Notes under the pieces: generated by a model
Databases searched by the model: none
What the model saw: only the letters and a program-made list of their open reading frames with translations
Told to the model about the DNA's origin: nothing
Shown: one piece after another, positions 17,228-24,439 of the stretch
Position numbering within the stretch: position 1 is the stretch's first letter
How the letters are laid out: the number at the start of each line of letters is the position of its first letter
Translations under genes and position numbers: made by a program
Source of the DNA: Mixta sp. Marseille-Q2659
Lineage (GTDB): Bacteria > Pseudomonadota > Gammaproteobacteria > Enterobacterales > Enterobacteriaceae
Length of the DNA: 64,000 nt
Direction of reading: 5' to 3'
NCBI RefSeq assembly: GCF_940807255.1
Contig: NZ_CALNWY010000002.1
Coordinates: 124,001-188,000 of the forward strand

Positions 17228-17691
17228 ATCAGCCCCTTATACACATCGTAATCACCGGAGCGCATTACAGCCGCGTGACGCTTCGCACGATTGGGCGTTT
17301 GACGCGCCCACAGGCTGTTAAGCATGCCATTGGCAGCCGCATCAAAATCACCGTTGGAAATCATGACCAGCGTGTTTTTGAAGCCTGCCAGACCTGCAAC
17401 TCCGAGCTGATACCCCATCGAGTAGAGGATATCTGCCCGCGCCGGGTTACATTGCTGCAACGCTGCGTAGATAGCCGGATTGCTGCGACACTGGTTGATG
17501 GTTGAATCAACGAAAGATTGAAGCCATACATCACCAACCTTGCGGGGAACGGTGAAGGTGTAGTTGCTAAGACTGGCACCCTTGGGCCCAATCTTGATGC
17601 CACAGGCGACAGTTGGATAGCCTTCCGTATCGATGTAGGGCTTCTCTCGATAGCCTTCCTCGTACGAAAGTATCTGGATAATCTGGCTCAC
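17224..17691 (-). CDS. Phage lysozyme (glycoside hydrolase 24)
   Basis: A 155-aa T4-type endolysin cleaving the glycan strands of peptidoglycan. The catalytic triad spacing E-8-D-5-T is visible in EGYREKPYIDTEGYPT near residues 12-27. There is no signal peptide, so release through a holin is expected. The C-terminal WARQTPNRAKRHAAVMRSG is typical of the family. Coupled to its neighbours by ATGA. Confidence 0.88.
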   Translation of the reverse strand: MSQIIQILSYEEGYREKPYIDTEGYPTVACGIKIGPKGASLSNYTFTVPRKVGDVWLQSFVDSTINQCRSNPAIYAALQQCNPARADILYSMGYQLGVAGLAGFKNTLVMISNGDFDAAANGMLNSLWARQTPNRAKRHAAVMRSGDYDVYKGLI

Positions 17692-17933
17692 TTGCTTTCC
17701 TCCCTAACCGCTTCTTTCACTTCCGTAGCGGTTTGCTGAGGAAGCTGGTCAACCTTCTTTTTCAACTCTTCTACTTTCACATCACGCTGATTTGCCTTCT
17801 GGGCATATTCGGCGCGAGCTATGAAATAACCGGAAGAAACGCCACCCAGATAGATACCAAATGATGTGGCGAAGATAGCCAGCCACATTTGCCAGGTGAT
17901 TACGGTTCCTTCGGGGGTTTTCTGAATGCTCAT
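17688..17933 (-). CDS. Small membrane protein of the lysis cassette
   Basis: 81 residues with one membrane segment (WQMWLAIFATSFGIYLGG, ~14-32) and a charged helical tail rich in Lys, Glu and Gln. Coupled by ATGA to lysozyme and to the gene before it. It may be a holin/antiholin component; sequence alone does not tell. Confidence 0.6.
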   Translation of the reverse strand: MSIQKTPEGTVITWQMWLAIFATSFGIYLGGVSSGYFIARAEYAQKANQRDVKVEELKKKVDQLPQQTATEVKEAVREESK

Positions 17934-18388
17934 CTAGGAACCCCCAGTGAGTTCTGAAGCTCAGTGAATTTCTGAACGAGATTGCCGTAGGACTCACGCA
18001 TTTCGTTCATGCTCTTCATGAGGTTCATGTTTGATGTGGTGAGGTCTTTCACCTCTTGCTTCAGGAGACCGTTTTCTCTTTCAAGTCGCTCCTGTGAACT
18101 TTCAATGATTTGTAACGTCGCCTGCGTTTCCGCAATGGTCTTCCAGTACTGGCGGATCGTCTCATCCTTGGCGGTGTTGTCTGCCCGTAATTCCTCATTT
18201 GTCTTTTCGAGGCGGGCAATGTACTTCTCCTGACGCTCCAGCATGTCTATCTGCTGGTTGTCATTTGCGTTCTTGGCTCTGTTACTAACCCAGTAGCGAC
18301 TAAATGCCAGCCAGCCATTAAGGCCAACCGATACCGCGCCGCCGAATCCGATAAGAGCCTCTTTTGTGATGAAATCAGTTATAGCCAT
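17930..18388 (-). CDS. Membrane-anchored coiled-coil protein, lysis cassette
   Basis: 152 residues. An N-terminal hydrophobic segment (IGFGGAVSVGLNGWLAF) is followed by about 110 residues of predicted coiled coil (QQIDMLERQEKYIARLEK...). It is the first gene of the late lysis operon downstream of the phage tRNA. Similar proteins are found beside holins in lambdoid phages. Function not established. Confidence 0.6.
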   Translation of the reverse strand: MAITDFITKEALIGFGGAVSVGLNGWLAFSRYWVSNRAKNANDNQQIDMLERQEKYIARLEKTNEELRADNTAKDETIRQYWKTIAETQATLQIIESSQERLERENGLLKQEVKDLTTSNMNLMKSMNEMRESYGNLVQKFTELQNSLGVPR

Positions 18389-18533
18389 AAGCCGTCTCCG
18401 GCGGTGCCAGAGGTCTCCGGCTGATTGCTGTGAAGAAAAGTGCGCTGCAGTGACGAAGCGTCATATATAACGGGGAAATGAATCACTGAGCGCAAAAACG
18501 AAAAAACCAGCTCAATGGCTGGTCTTATAGATA

Positions 18534-18610
18534 TGGTGCTATCGGACGGGCTTGAACCTTCAATCGACCGATTATGAGTCGGGTGCTTTAACCAATTAAG
18601 CTACGATAGC
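18534..18610 (-). tRNA. Phage tRNA with CAT anticodon (Met or lysidine-type Ile2)
   Basis: A 77-nt cloverleaf on the minus strand. Acceptor GCTATCG pairs with CGATAGC, followed by discriminator A and encoded CCA. The D arm is GCTTAATTGGTTAAAGC, the anticodon loop is CTCATAA and the T loop is TTCAAGC, with one mismatch in the T stem. CAT can be elongator Met or, after lysidine modification, Ile reading AUA. Shiga-phage tRNAs in the same position are of the Ile2 kind, which I favour but cannot prove. It lies right after the late terminator. Confidence 0.85.
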
Positions 18611-18618
18611 AAAAACAA

Positions 18619-18647
18619 AAAAGCCCCGACGGGTTAGGTCAGGGCTT
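18619..18647 (-). terminator. Late-promoter-proximal terminator (tR'-like)
   Basis: Minus-strand stem AGCCCTGAC / GTCGGGGCT followed by TTTTTT. It lies between the late promoter and the tRNA, the position of lambda tR', where unmodified polymerase stops and Q-modified polymerase reads through. Confidence 0.82.
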
Positions 18648-18688
18648 AAATTCTGTTGCTCAACGACTTTTGTCACGAGCATAACAGA

Positions 18689-18717
18689 AATGTACCAGGC
18701 TCTCGTCTCGTTTTCAA
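18689..18717 (-). promoter_or_regulatory. Late promoter (pR'-like)
   Basis: TTGAAA (-35), a 17-bp spacer and TACATT (-10) on the minus strand, just downstream of the Q-like gene and about 40 bp before the tR'-like terminator. The order Q, promoter, terminator, tRNA, lysis genes is that of lambdoid late control. Confidence 0.7.
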
Positions 18718-18740
18718 ATTATTTTTGCAAGTTTTTGCAT

Positions 18741-19355
18741 TTAAGCGGCAACTTTGTGATTTATCCCATTCAGTTCGCGCATTATCGCGTGATATACGGA
18801 TGCCTCAAGCAATTCCCGGCACCATCTGATTCGCTTCCTGCTTGATTCAACATGTATGCCGGTCAGCCGCGACAGCTCGTACGCAATATCTTGCGCGCAT
18901 TTGCGTTCGCAATAGTATTTAATGGCTACATGACGAATCGGGTTATCAGGTGCGAACGTACTGCAGATGACAGATTCAACCAGGTCAGCATCTTCCTGCT
19001 CGTTGGCGCGGTCGAGAAGATTGCTTACTGAGTGCTGCGGGTTAATGAGCTGCTTCGCTTTGATGAACAGCTCATCTCCGCGATATCCCTGCTTATGAAG
19101 ATTGTTCACCACTTCCATAATCCGCTCTGATTCCCTGTCGTTCCATTCCTTGCGTATCATCAGGCGCCCTATCACGCTCGACTTTCCGCCATCTGGCCCT
19201 ACGTGGCCGCCGTACTTCTCACCCCACACATCAAGCAGGCAACGCACCCATGCGGATTGCAAAGGAGTTATGAGCTTTACAGGCTTGAGGTAACGCTTCT
19301 TCAGGTCGGATTTTCGCATAACCTGTGCTAACTGAGTCAGTGCTTCAGCGTGCAT
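18741..19355 (-). CDS. Late antiterminator, Q-like (DUF1133 family)
   Basis: A 204-aa member of the DUF1133 group of Q-like proteins (QSAWVRCLLDVWGEKYGG, ARKCAQDIAYELSRLTGIHVESSR-type C terminus with an HTH-like segment). Q proteins load on RNA polymerase paused at the late promoter and let it pass terminators. Position immediately upstream of a promoter-terminator pair supports this. Family assignment is from memory of similar lambdoid proteins. Confidence 0.75.
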   Translation of the reverse strand: MHAEALTQLAQVMRKSDLKKRYLKPVKLITPLQSAWVRCLLDVWGEKYGGHVGPDGGKSSVIGRLMIRKEWNDRESERIMEVVNNLHKQGYRGDELFIKAKQLINPQHSVSNLLDRANEQEDADLVESVICSTFAPDNPIRHVAIKYYCERKCAQDIAYELSRLTGIHVESSRKRIRWCRELLEASVYHAIMRELNGINHKVAA

Positions 19356-19470
19356 GCTTAACCCCCATGATTTTCGCTGTGTTGCGGATGATCCGGTAAT
19401 TTATCTCTGCCATGCCGCGCATTTTCATGATGCGAAGCTTCAGCCACTTCTCTTTGAGGTATTCGGTCAT
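19345..19470 (-). CDS. Short basic phage protein
   Basis: 41 codons, MTEYLKEKWLKLRIMKMRGM..., rich in Lys and Arg. The start overlaps the upstream stop (ATGA) and the 3' end overlaps the Q-like gene start by 11 bp. It occupies the position of the small ylcG-type gene between rusA and Q in DLP12. Translation is likely from the coupling; function unknown. Confidence 0.5.
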   Translation of the reverse strand: MTEYLKEKWLKLRIMKMRGMAEINYRIIRNTAKIMGVKHAR

Positions 19471-19628
19471 GCGAACCACCAATTCAGAATGCGCTGGCTT
19501 AAAGGCTGCCGGGCGCTGGGTTTATACTGAACTCGCTCTATCTTTCTGTTCACTTCAGCCAGGCGACTCTCCAGTTGCTTTCGCGTCTGCAGATACATAG
19601 CCAGCCGGTAATGGTCTATTGCTTTCAT
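19467..19628 (-). CDS. Hypothetical small phage protein
   Basis: 53 residues starting MKAIDHYRLAMYLQTRKQLE, helical and basic. The ATG at 19628 overlaps the previous stop (ATGA); the longer frame to 19724 lies inside the upstream gene. Part of the tightly packed nin-region chain. Confidence 0.5.
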   Translation of the reverse strand: MKAIDHYRLAMYLQTRKQLESRLAEVNRKIERVQYKPSARQPLSQRILNWWFA

Positions 19629-19849
19629 GCTGCACGCTCCATTGCCTGTTCGTAGCTCAGATAAAGCCCCCAAAAGCTGACAAGCATATTTGCCTTCACG
19701 ACCGCTTTTTCTTCGTTGCACCAACGGCAGAACCAGCCAACAGCCATAGCCAACTCCTGCTCGATCTGATGCGGGCCCTCCAAGTGAATTGGGAAAATGA
19801 AATCGTCGAAAACAGCCGCCGTTGATATCGGATAATTGATGCCGTTCAT
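19625..19849 (-). CDS. Hypothetical phage protein
   Basis: 74 residues with a CRWC motif in the middle (MAVGWFCRWCNEEKAVVKAN). ATGA overlaps link it to rusA before and the 53-aa gene after. Similar short proteins are common in the nin regions of enterobacterial phages; no known function. Confidence 0.55.
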   Translation of the reverse strand: MNGINYPISTAAVFDDFIFPIHLEGPHQIEQELAMAVGWFCRWCNEEKAVVKANMLVSFWGLYLSYEQAMERAA

Positions 19850-20208
19850 GCTTCCTCCAGTTCGGTGATCACCACTTCCAGCCGTCCGCCCTTCACCACT
19901 TCGCAGCGCACCATGCGCACGTCATCAATCAGGCTGTCGTCAGCTATAACGCCTGCATGTGTGAGTGAGTCGAGAGGTGCTTTAAAGAGGTTGTCGAGGT
20001 CACGCCGGGCGCGTGTAGGTGGATATGCGAGGATTTTTACTTTCAGCCTGCCGGCCAGTTGGAATTGCTGATTTGCTTCGGTGATTTGCTGAGTTACTGC
20101 TGCGGTGTATTCCCTTCCCTTTTTGCTTTTTATCTTTCGCCCGCGAAATACTGAGAAGAGGTGGTTATTTCCGGGCGGCCATGGCAACGATATCCGATAC
20201 TGGTTCAT
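19846..20208 (-). CDS. rusA: Holliday junction resolvase RusA
   Basis: A 120-aa RusA-family endonuclease that cuts four-way DNA junctions. The conserved catalytic aspartates lie in ARRDLDNLFKAPLDSL and GVIADDSLIDDV, and the N-terminal ISLPWPPGNNHLF is typical. In DLP12, which also sits at argU, rusA occupies the same place between ybcO and Q. Confidence 0.9.
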   Translation of the reverse strand: MNQYRISLPWPPGNNHLFSVFRGRKIKSKKGREYTAAVTQQITEANQQFQLAGRLKVKILAYPPTRARRDLDNLFKAPLDSLTHAGVIADDSLIDDVRMVRCEVVKGGRLEVVITELEEA

Positions 20209-20498
20209 GTTTTTACAAGCCCCTCCCTCAGCCAGATTACCTGCGTCCTTAAAACGCCCTCAGCATGCATCAGGGAAAGCTCTTCACGGCTGTAGCTGGT
20301 CTTTACACGACCATCGACAACATCGTGACAGCAGTTGCAGGCAATCGCTCCAAGCAGGTCATGCGGTTTAATGCCGGTTCCACATGTGCCAGCCAGCCGA
20401 AGATGCGCAAGACATGATGTTTCAGGGTTGTGGTTGCAATGACCGGGAATCCGTATCTGGCACTCTCTTCCGCGAGCTTCTTTCCGCAAATTACTCAT
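20205..20498 (-). CDS. YbcO-like DUF1364 nuclease
   Basis: 97 residues starting MSNLRKEARGRECQIRIPG at 20498, closely matching the DLP12 protein YbcO: cysteines and histidines in CNHNPETSCLAHLRL and ACNCCHDVVDGR, and the C-terminal RTQVIWLREGLVK. The family is a putative metal-dependent (HNH-like) nuclease. The extension to 20600 is out of the conserved region and overlaps a separate zinc-ribbon gene. Confidence 0.82.
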   Translation of the reverse strand: MSNLRKEARGRECQIRIPGHCNHNPETSCLAHLRLAGTCGTGIKPHDLLGAIACNCCHDVVDGRVKTSYSREELSLMHAEGVLRTQVIWLREGLVKT

Positions 20499-20634
20499 CA
20501 TCGTCTCCAGCCATATATCCGTTCGGGTCTCTGAATATCGTGTAGAAAGCACAGCAGTCAGAGCAGACGTGACATTCGTCTGGTGACAGCGGTAACCCAC
20601 AATCTGCGCAATGTGGCTCTACTGGTTCGCTCAT
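20491..20634 (-). CDS. Small zinc-ribbon phage protein
   Basis: 47 residues starting MSEPVEPHCADCGLPLSP, with CADC and CHVCSDCC clusters that should bind zinc. Its start overlaps the NinE-like stop and its end overlaps the YbcO-like start, so it fits the coupled chain. Similar short Cys-rich proteins occur in lambdoid nin regions. Confidence 0.65.
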   Translation of the reverse strand: MSEPVEPHCADCGLPLSPDECHVCSDCCAFYTIFRDPNGYMAGDDDE

Positions 20635-20798
20635 CGTGCCGTCCTCATCCGGTCCCATTTAGCACGCAGCAGGCCACCTACGTAATCAAACGTGGTTATC
20701 TGACTGGCGGTTGGGATTGGTTTCTTGCGGGACTTGCGGCAGGTAGTGCGGAATATCAGGTTATTAATGGCTTTCTGTGTCGGGGATACTCGCCTCAT
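20631..20798 (-). CDS. NinE-like protein
   Basis: 55 residues, MRRVSPTQKA...RKKPIPTASQITTFDYVGGLLRA. The start MRR, the basic KPIP segment and the TFDY...LW/LL-type C-terminal half resemble lambda NinE (60 aa). It is overlapped on both sides by neighbours (TGATG-type junctions). NinE function is unknown. Confidence 0.62.
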   Translation of the reverse strand: MRRVSPTQKAINNLIFRTTCRKSRKKPIPTASQITTFDYVGGLLRAKWDRMRTAR

Positions 20799-21079
20799 TC
20801 AGCCTCTCTCCCCCAACGTATACAGGTCGAAATAGGGATACCGGTTTCTTCGACAATTTCACGGTATGTTTTCCCGGCCCTCCGCAGCGCCTGAACATTA
20901 TTGCGTTGCTTTGATGTTCGCTTTTCATATCTGCGATTTGTCAACGGTATTCCGTTACGGCAGGCGAAAACGATGATTGCGGCTTTTGTCCTGCCCAGCT
21001 CCGATGCAATCTGCTCTGGCGGGTAGTGCGTTGCCATTTCTTTCATTCGCCGAACGTCGGCAGTTGTGTAGCCTTTCAT
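20795..21079 (-). CDS. Helix-turn-helix phage protein
   Basis: 94 residues with two helix-turn-helix-like segments: an N-terminal GcrA/SANT-like one (YPPEQIASELGRTKAAIIVFA) and a C-terminal one (RAGKTYREIVEETGIPISTCI). It probably binds DNA. Coupled by ATGA to neighbours. Specific role unknown. Confidence 0.6.
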   Translation of the reverse strand: MKGYTTADVRRMKEMATHYPPEQIASELGRTKAAIIVFACRNGIPLTNRRYEKRTSKQRNNVQALRRAGKTYREIVEETGIPISTCIRWGREAE

Positions 21080-21438
21080 GCCCGCACCTCACGAATCAGC
21101 TTGTTGAACTCGGCCATCAGGAAGCCATCGGGATAGGTTTTCTTAGGCTCAGCAAGTTCTTTCATCCACTCCGGCAGTAAACGCTTGTTCGTCTGCCGTA
21201 TATTGCGGATCAGATAGTCATCACCAACAGACACAAGCCTGTACTGAAGGCGTCGCGGGTCACCTCTTTTCAGCAGTTTCACGTTTGCCGAGCTGCTCAT
21301 GCGGTGCAATGTGCCTGATACAACAGATACGTGAACCATCCCGTATTTGCTTTTGAGTAACTGAGTGACTTCTGATGCTGTAAACCACTGCCCTTTTGGC
21401 ATGCAGTCAATAATCATTAAGTTGGTTGGTAGTCTCAT
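21076..21438 (-). CDS. Hypothetical phage protein, winged-helix-like
   Basis: 120 residues from the ATG at 21438. The N-terminal half (GQWFTASEVTQLLKSKYG, SVVSGTLHRMSS) has the pattern of a winged helix. The start overlaps the stop of the interrupted HNH gene (ATGA). Likely DNA-binding; role unknown. Confidence 0.55.
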   Translation of the reverse strand: MRLPTNLMIIDCMPKGQWFTASEVTQLLKSKYGMVHVSVVSGTLHRMSSSANVKLLKRGDPRRLQYRLVSVGDDYLIRNIRQTNKRLLPEWMKELAEPKKTYPDGFLMAEFNKLIREVRA

Positions 21439-21726
21439 GCTGCGCTCCTGTTCTTTTCTTCTGTGTAGCCAACCCACACCTCAATCTTTTCGATGTCCTT
21501 ATCCGTGGCGAATTTCCATGTTTTCCCTTTGTGATGCCGGTACTGGCCATGACAACAGCGACTGATTGATGAGCTATCAAACCCCTCGCGAACTGCATCC
21601 ATGCCGCTTAGATAAGCCCTTTGCTCACCTGTCTTTATGTCGCATGAAATAACTCGCCGACTGACGTGGTGATCGCTACTAAATTTGCCCAAGCAATTAC
21701 CTCGCTTTCCAGGTAATGACTCCAAC

Positions 21727-22230
21727 TTACTGATAGTGTTTTATGTTCAGATAATGCCCGATGACCTTGTCATGCAGCTCCACCGATTTTGAGAACGACA
21801 GTGACTTCCGTCCCAGCCTTGCCAGATGTTGTCTCAGATTCAGGTTATGTCGCTCAATGCGCTGAGTGTAACGCTTGCTGATAACGTGCAGCTTTCCCTT
21901 CAGGTGTGATTCGTACAGCGGCCAGCCATCCGTCATCCATACCACGACCTCAAAGGCCGACAGCAGGCTCAGAAGACGCTCCAGTGTGGCCAGAGTGCGT
22001 TCACCGAAGACGTGCGCCACAACCGTCCTCCGTATCCTGTCATACGCGTAAAACAGCCAGCGCTGACGTGATTTAGCACCGACGTAGCCCCACTGTTCGT
22101 CCATTTCAGCGCAGACAATCACATCACTGCCCGGTTGTATGCGCGAGGTTACCGACTGCGGCCTGAGTTTTTTAAGTGACGTAAAACCGTGTTGAGGCCA
22201 ACGCCCATAATGCGTGCACTGGCGCGACAT
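21727..22230 (-). CDS. insB: IS1 transposase frame InsB
   Basis: 167 residues, identical to InsB of copy 1, with an intact DDE transposase core. Transposase is produced by frameshift from insA. Confidence 0.92.
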   Translation of the reverse strand: MSRQCTHYGRWPQHGFTSLKKLRPQSVTSRIQPGSDVIVCAEMDEQWGYVGAKSRQRWLFYAYDRIRRTVVAHVFGERTLATLERLLSLLSAFEVVVWMTDGWPLYESHLKGKLHVISKRYTQRIERHNLNLRQHLARLGRKSLSFSKSVELHDKVIGHYLNIKHYQ

Positions 22231-22424
22231 CCGACGCCATTCATGGCCATATCAATGATTTTCTGGTGCGTACCGGGCTGAGAGGCGGTGTAAGTGAACT
22301 GTAGTTGCCATGTTTTACGGCAATGAGAGCAGAGATAGCGCTGATGTCCGGCAGTGCTTTTGCCGTTACGCACCACGCCTTCAGTAGCGGAGCAGGAAGG
22401 ACATCTGATGGAAATGGAAGCCAC
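22149..22424 (-). CDS. insA: IS1 protein InsA
   Basis: 91 residues, identical to InsA of copy 1: zinc finger plus helix-turn-helix, binding IS1 ends and repressing transposition. Confidence 0.92.
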   Translation of the reverse strand: MASISIRCPSCSATEGVVRNGKSTAGHQRYLCSHCRKTWQLQFTYTASQPGTHQKIIDMAMNGVGCRASARIMGVGLNTVLRHLKNSGRSR

Positions 22425-22479
22425 GCAAGCACCTTAAAATCACCATCATACACTAAATCAGTAAGTTGGCAGCATTACC

Positions 22480-22488
22480 CGCTTTCCA
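22480..22488. repeat. IS1 target-site duplication (partner at 21703-21711)
   Basis: CGCTTTCCA is found immediately outside both IS1 ends. Its presence here and absence around copy 1 separates a simple insertion from a rearranged junction. Confidence 0.95.
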
Positions 22489-22821
22489 AGCTCTCGAAAT
22501 GCATGCCGAATATTTTCGCTATGGGTTACCCATTCCAAGTTTTCAGCTCGGTTATCTGTTCTAATTCCGTTCTTGTGGTTAACCACCAACGATGGCGCGG
22601 AGCCATCACAAAAAGCAGTTGCCACCAGACGATGCAGGTTGTAATTCTTCCTATTGATTTTCACCTGTAGATAACCGGTTCCTTTTGAGATAAATGGAGT
22701 CATTATTTTCCCTTTTATCCATCTCTCATATGGTCGTTTAATATCTTTTCTGTCTTTGCTTCTAAATCGCCCATAATTACTGACTTCGTAGTCAGGGCTA
22801 ATATCTATCGCTTTCCATATT

Positions 22822-23238
22822 TCACTCATAATAATCTCCTGCCCTAAGGCTTATATCGTTCATAGCGCAGTAGGCATGTATGTATTCGATAACACCTGAT
22901 AGCTTTTTAACTGACATTTTCGCCGTGCTTTCTCTGATGTTTATAAATTCACCTTCAAGGCCCGGAACAATCTCAGGGTTTTGTCCAGTAGCAATTTGCC
23001 AACCCGAAACAAACAGGCTCTTCCAGTACTCAACTGACCTCTTTTTCCCCATGAATACTGCCTGCCTGCTTACGTCTGTAAGCATTGCGTGGAGTTTTGC
23101 GTTTTGCGCAAGGCTGCGGGTGTCTTCCTGGATGATTATCTGTAGGGGGCGATCGGTATTAGTGGGGAGGTTCTGGATAGCTTCTATGCAGTTCTGGCGT
23201 ATTCGGTTATCTCTGATGAGGTACGTCTGTTTCTCCAT
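22822..23238 (-). CDS. ninB: Recombination protein NinB
   Basis: 138 residues matching lambda NinB/Orf: IIIQEDTRSLAQNAKLHAML, then KRSVEYWKSLFVSGWQIATG and the C-terminal SVKKLSGVIEYIHAYC. NinB is a recombination mediator that helps load the strand-pairing protein and can replace RecFOR. Overlaps the HNH gene start by 8 bp. Confidence 0.88.
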   Translation of the reverse strand: MEKQTYLIRDNRIRQNCIEAIQNLPTNTDRPLQIIIQEDTRSLAQNAKLHAMLTDVSRQAVFMGKKRSVEYWKSLFVSGWQIATGQNPEIVPGLEGEFINIRESTAKMSVKKLSGVIEYIHAYCAMNDISLRAGDYYE

Positions 23239-23497
23239 CGCTCTTCTCCTGTTTCAGCCCAAAATGCTCTCCCCATTTCTCATCGAGAACATGCTGTGGC
23301 GTACTGACAAGGGCAGAATTATTCTTCTGCTCCTGTTTGCTGCTTAACGCTGCCTGCCAGCCATCGCGCCAGATTTCCCAGCTTGTTTCGACAACATCCG
23401 GGCTTGGGTAATCGTCAGGATGCCAGCCTGTGTGGTCCTCAAAACTTTCTGCAAATAGCTCTCGCTGCTGCCGCTCCAGCTCATCGTTGTTGGTCAT
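23207..23497 (-). CDS. Hypothetical phage protein
   Basis: 96 residues. The middle segment WHPDDYPSPDVVETSWEIWRDGWQAAL is a pattern seen repeatedly in small proteins of enterobacterial phages. Its 3' end overlaps ninB by 32 bp. Function unknown. Confidence 0.55.
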   Translation of the reverse strand: MTNNDELERQQRELFAESFEDHTGWHPDDYPSPDVVETSWEIWRDGWQAALSSKQEQKNNSALVSTPQHVLDEKWGEHFGLKQEKSDGETDVPHQR

Positions 23498-23712
23498 CGA
23501 TAATTCCTCACAACTTTGCGGAAGTTAGTTTTCCCAGCGTCCGCCAGCTTCAGTCGGGCCACAAGTTCGTCGCAAGCTTTCAGGTCTCGGAGACTATTTG
23601 ATACCGGCATATACGCCTCCCAAAAAATCAACCGGATATACCACGGAGACCTTTTTTCAACGATAAGCCCTCCCTTCCCATCCATTACGGCTCGATATTG
23701 AGGATTGTCCAT
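23494..23712 (-). CDS. Hypothetical phage protein
   Basis: 72 residues starting MDNPQYRAVMDGKGGLIVEK at 23712; the longer frame to 23853 covers another gene and is rejected. Coupled to the next gene by ATGA. Function unknown. Confidence 0.5.
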   Translation of the reverse strand: MDNPQYRAVMDGKGGLIVEKRSPWYIRLIFWEAYMPVSNSLRDLKACDELVARLKLADAGKTNFRKVVRNYR

Positions 23713-23713
23713 C

Positions 23714-23863
23714 TCACTCTCCTTCCTGATGCTTGCCGGTCTGCTGTGGCTTTTCCGCTCGGTATTTATATTCCTGCTTAGCTCTGGCGCGGCAGGCGTC
23801 GCAGTTTGGCGAGTAAAAGCTATGCCATGCGCAACCACCGAAATCCTCTTCATGCTTGCTCAT
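23714..23863 (-). CDS. Small Cys/His phage protein
   Basis: 49 residues, MSKHEEDFGGCAWHSFYSPN..., with the zinc-ligand pattern C-x2-H...C-x2-C (CAWH, CDAC). The start shares one base with the NinX stop and the end is one base from the next ATG. Probably a zinc-binding small protein; role unknown. Confidence 0.55.
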   Translation of the reverse strand: MSKHEEDFGGCAWHSFYSPNCDACRARAKQEYKYRAEKPQQTGKHQEGE

Positions 23864-24183
23864 CACTCTTCCCCTTTGTCGTGCATCATCAGGTAGACAA
23901 TCATCGCGGCGCGGAGAGGGTTTTCATGTTCCACGCCGGCATTACTTAGCAGGCCAACAGATAGCGGCCATGCCTTTGCTGGCGACTTTTTAAAAGGCAT
24001 TAAGCCAATGCCAAATTTCTCGATAATCGGCCCGGCATCAGCCCATGAGTTGCAAGGATCGAATCTCCGCCCAGTGCTATTTCTAATTACTAGGTTCAGA
24101 GTTTCTTCAGTGTTTAGCGCTTCACCAGTAGATTCACCAACAGCCTTGTTAATCTCAAAGTCACTCATCTTGCTGTAGTCCAT
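23863..24183 (-). CDS. NinX/DUF2591 family phage protein
   Basis: 106 residues from the ATG at 24183 (MDYSKMSDFEINKAV). The opening motif and the downstream FDPCNSWADAGPIIEK and NPLRAAMIVYLMM segments are characteristic of DUF2591 (NinX) proteins found in lambdoid nin regions. Function not known. Confidence 0.72.
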   Translation of the reverse strand: MDYSKMSDFEINKAVGESTGEALNTEETLNLVIRNSTGRRFDPCNSWADAGPIIEKFGIGLMPFKKSPAKAWPLSVGLLSNAGVEHENPLRAAMIVYLMMHDKGEE

Positions 24184-24184
24184 C

Positions 24185-24439
24185 TCAGACTCCCTCCAGC
24201 GGCAGGTTCGCAGCTGTGCTGGCCACGCGCAGAAACTCACGCATCATGTCCATGTCCATCCACACTTTCTCGGTCAGGTGAAACGCCCAGTTGGCCAGGC
24301 TTTCATGGCTGTGGATTCTGCTTACTGCGATTTCATAAAGTGTGTTGCCGGTATTCAGGACAATAAATCCGTCTTCCAGATAAACCTTTTTGGCCAGCTC
24401 TTCACGATGCTCAATGTACTTTTCAAGAAGTGTTTTCAT
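24185..24439 (-). CDS. Hypothetical phage protein
   Basis: 84 residues, MKTLLEKYIEHREELAKKVY..., with helical ends and a beta-like centre. The start overlaps the helicase stop by one base. Function unknown. Confidence 0.5.
   Translation of the reverse strand: MKTLLEKYIEHREELAKKVYLEDGFIVLNTGNTLYEIAVSRIHSHESLANWAFHLTEKVWMDMDMMREFLRVASTAANLPLEGV

Larger units (their letters stand above)
21712..22479 (-). mobile_element. IS1 family insertion sequence, copy 2
   Basis: A 768-bp IS1 in the opposite orientation to copy 1, with identical InsA and InsB. It is flanked by a perfect 9-bp direct duplication, CGCTTTCCA, at 21703-21711 and 22480-22488. This shows a simple recent transposition into the HNH gene. 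Confidence 0.96.
21435..22829 (-). pseudogene. HNH homing endonuclease interrupted by IS1
   Basis: The 5' part (22829-22480) encodes a NUMOD4 domain (IWKAIDISPDYEVSNYGRFR) and the HNH motif (LVVNHKNGIRTDNRAENLEWVT). The 3' part (21702-21435) encodes a NUMOD1-like DNA-binding end (AYLSGMDAVREGFDSSSISRC). Removing IS1 and one 9-bp duplicate gives 618 bp, an uninterrupted frame of 205 residues joined as ELGKR-GNCLGKF. The gene was therefore intact until a simple IS1 insertion. It sits between ninB and the HTH genes as a free-standing homing nuclease. Confidence 0.88.
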
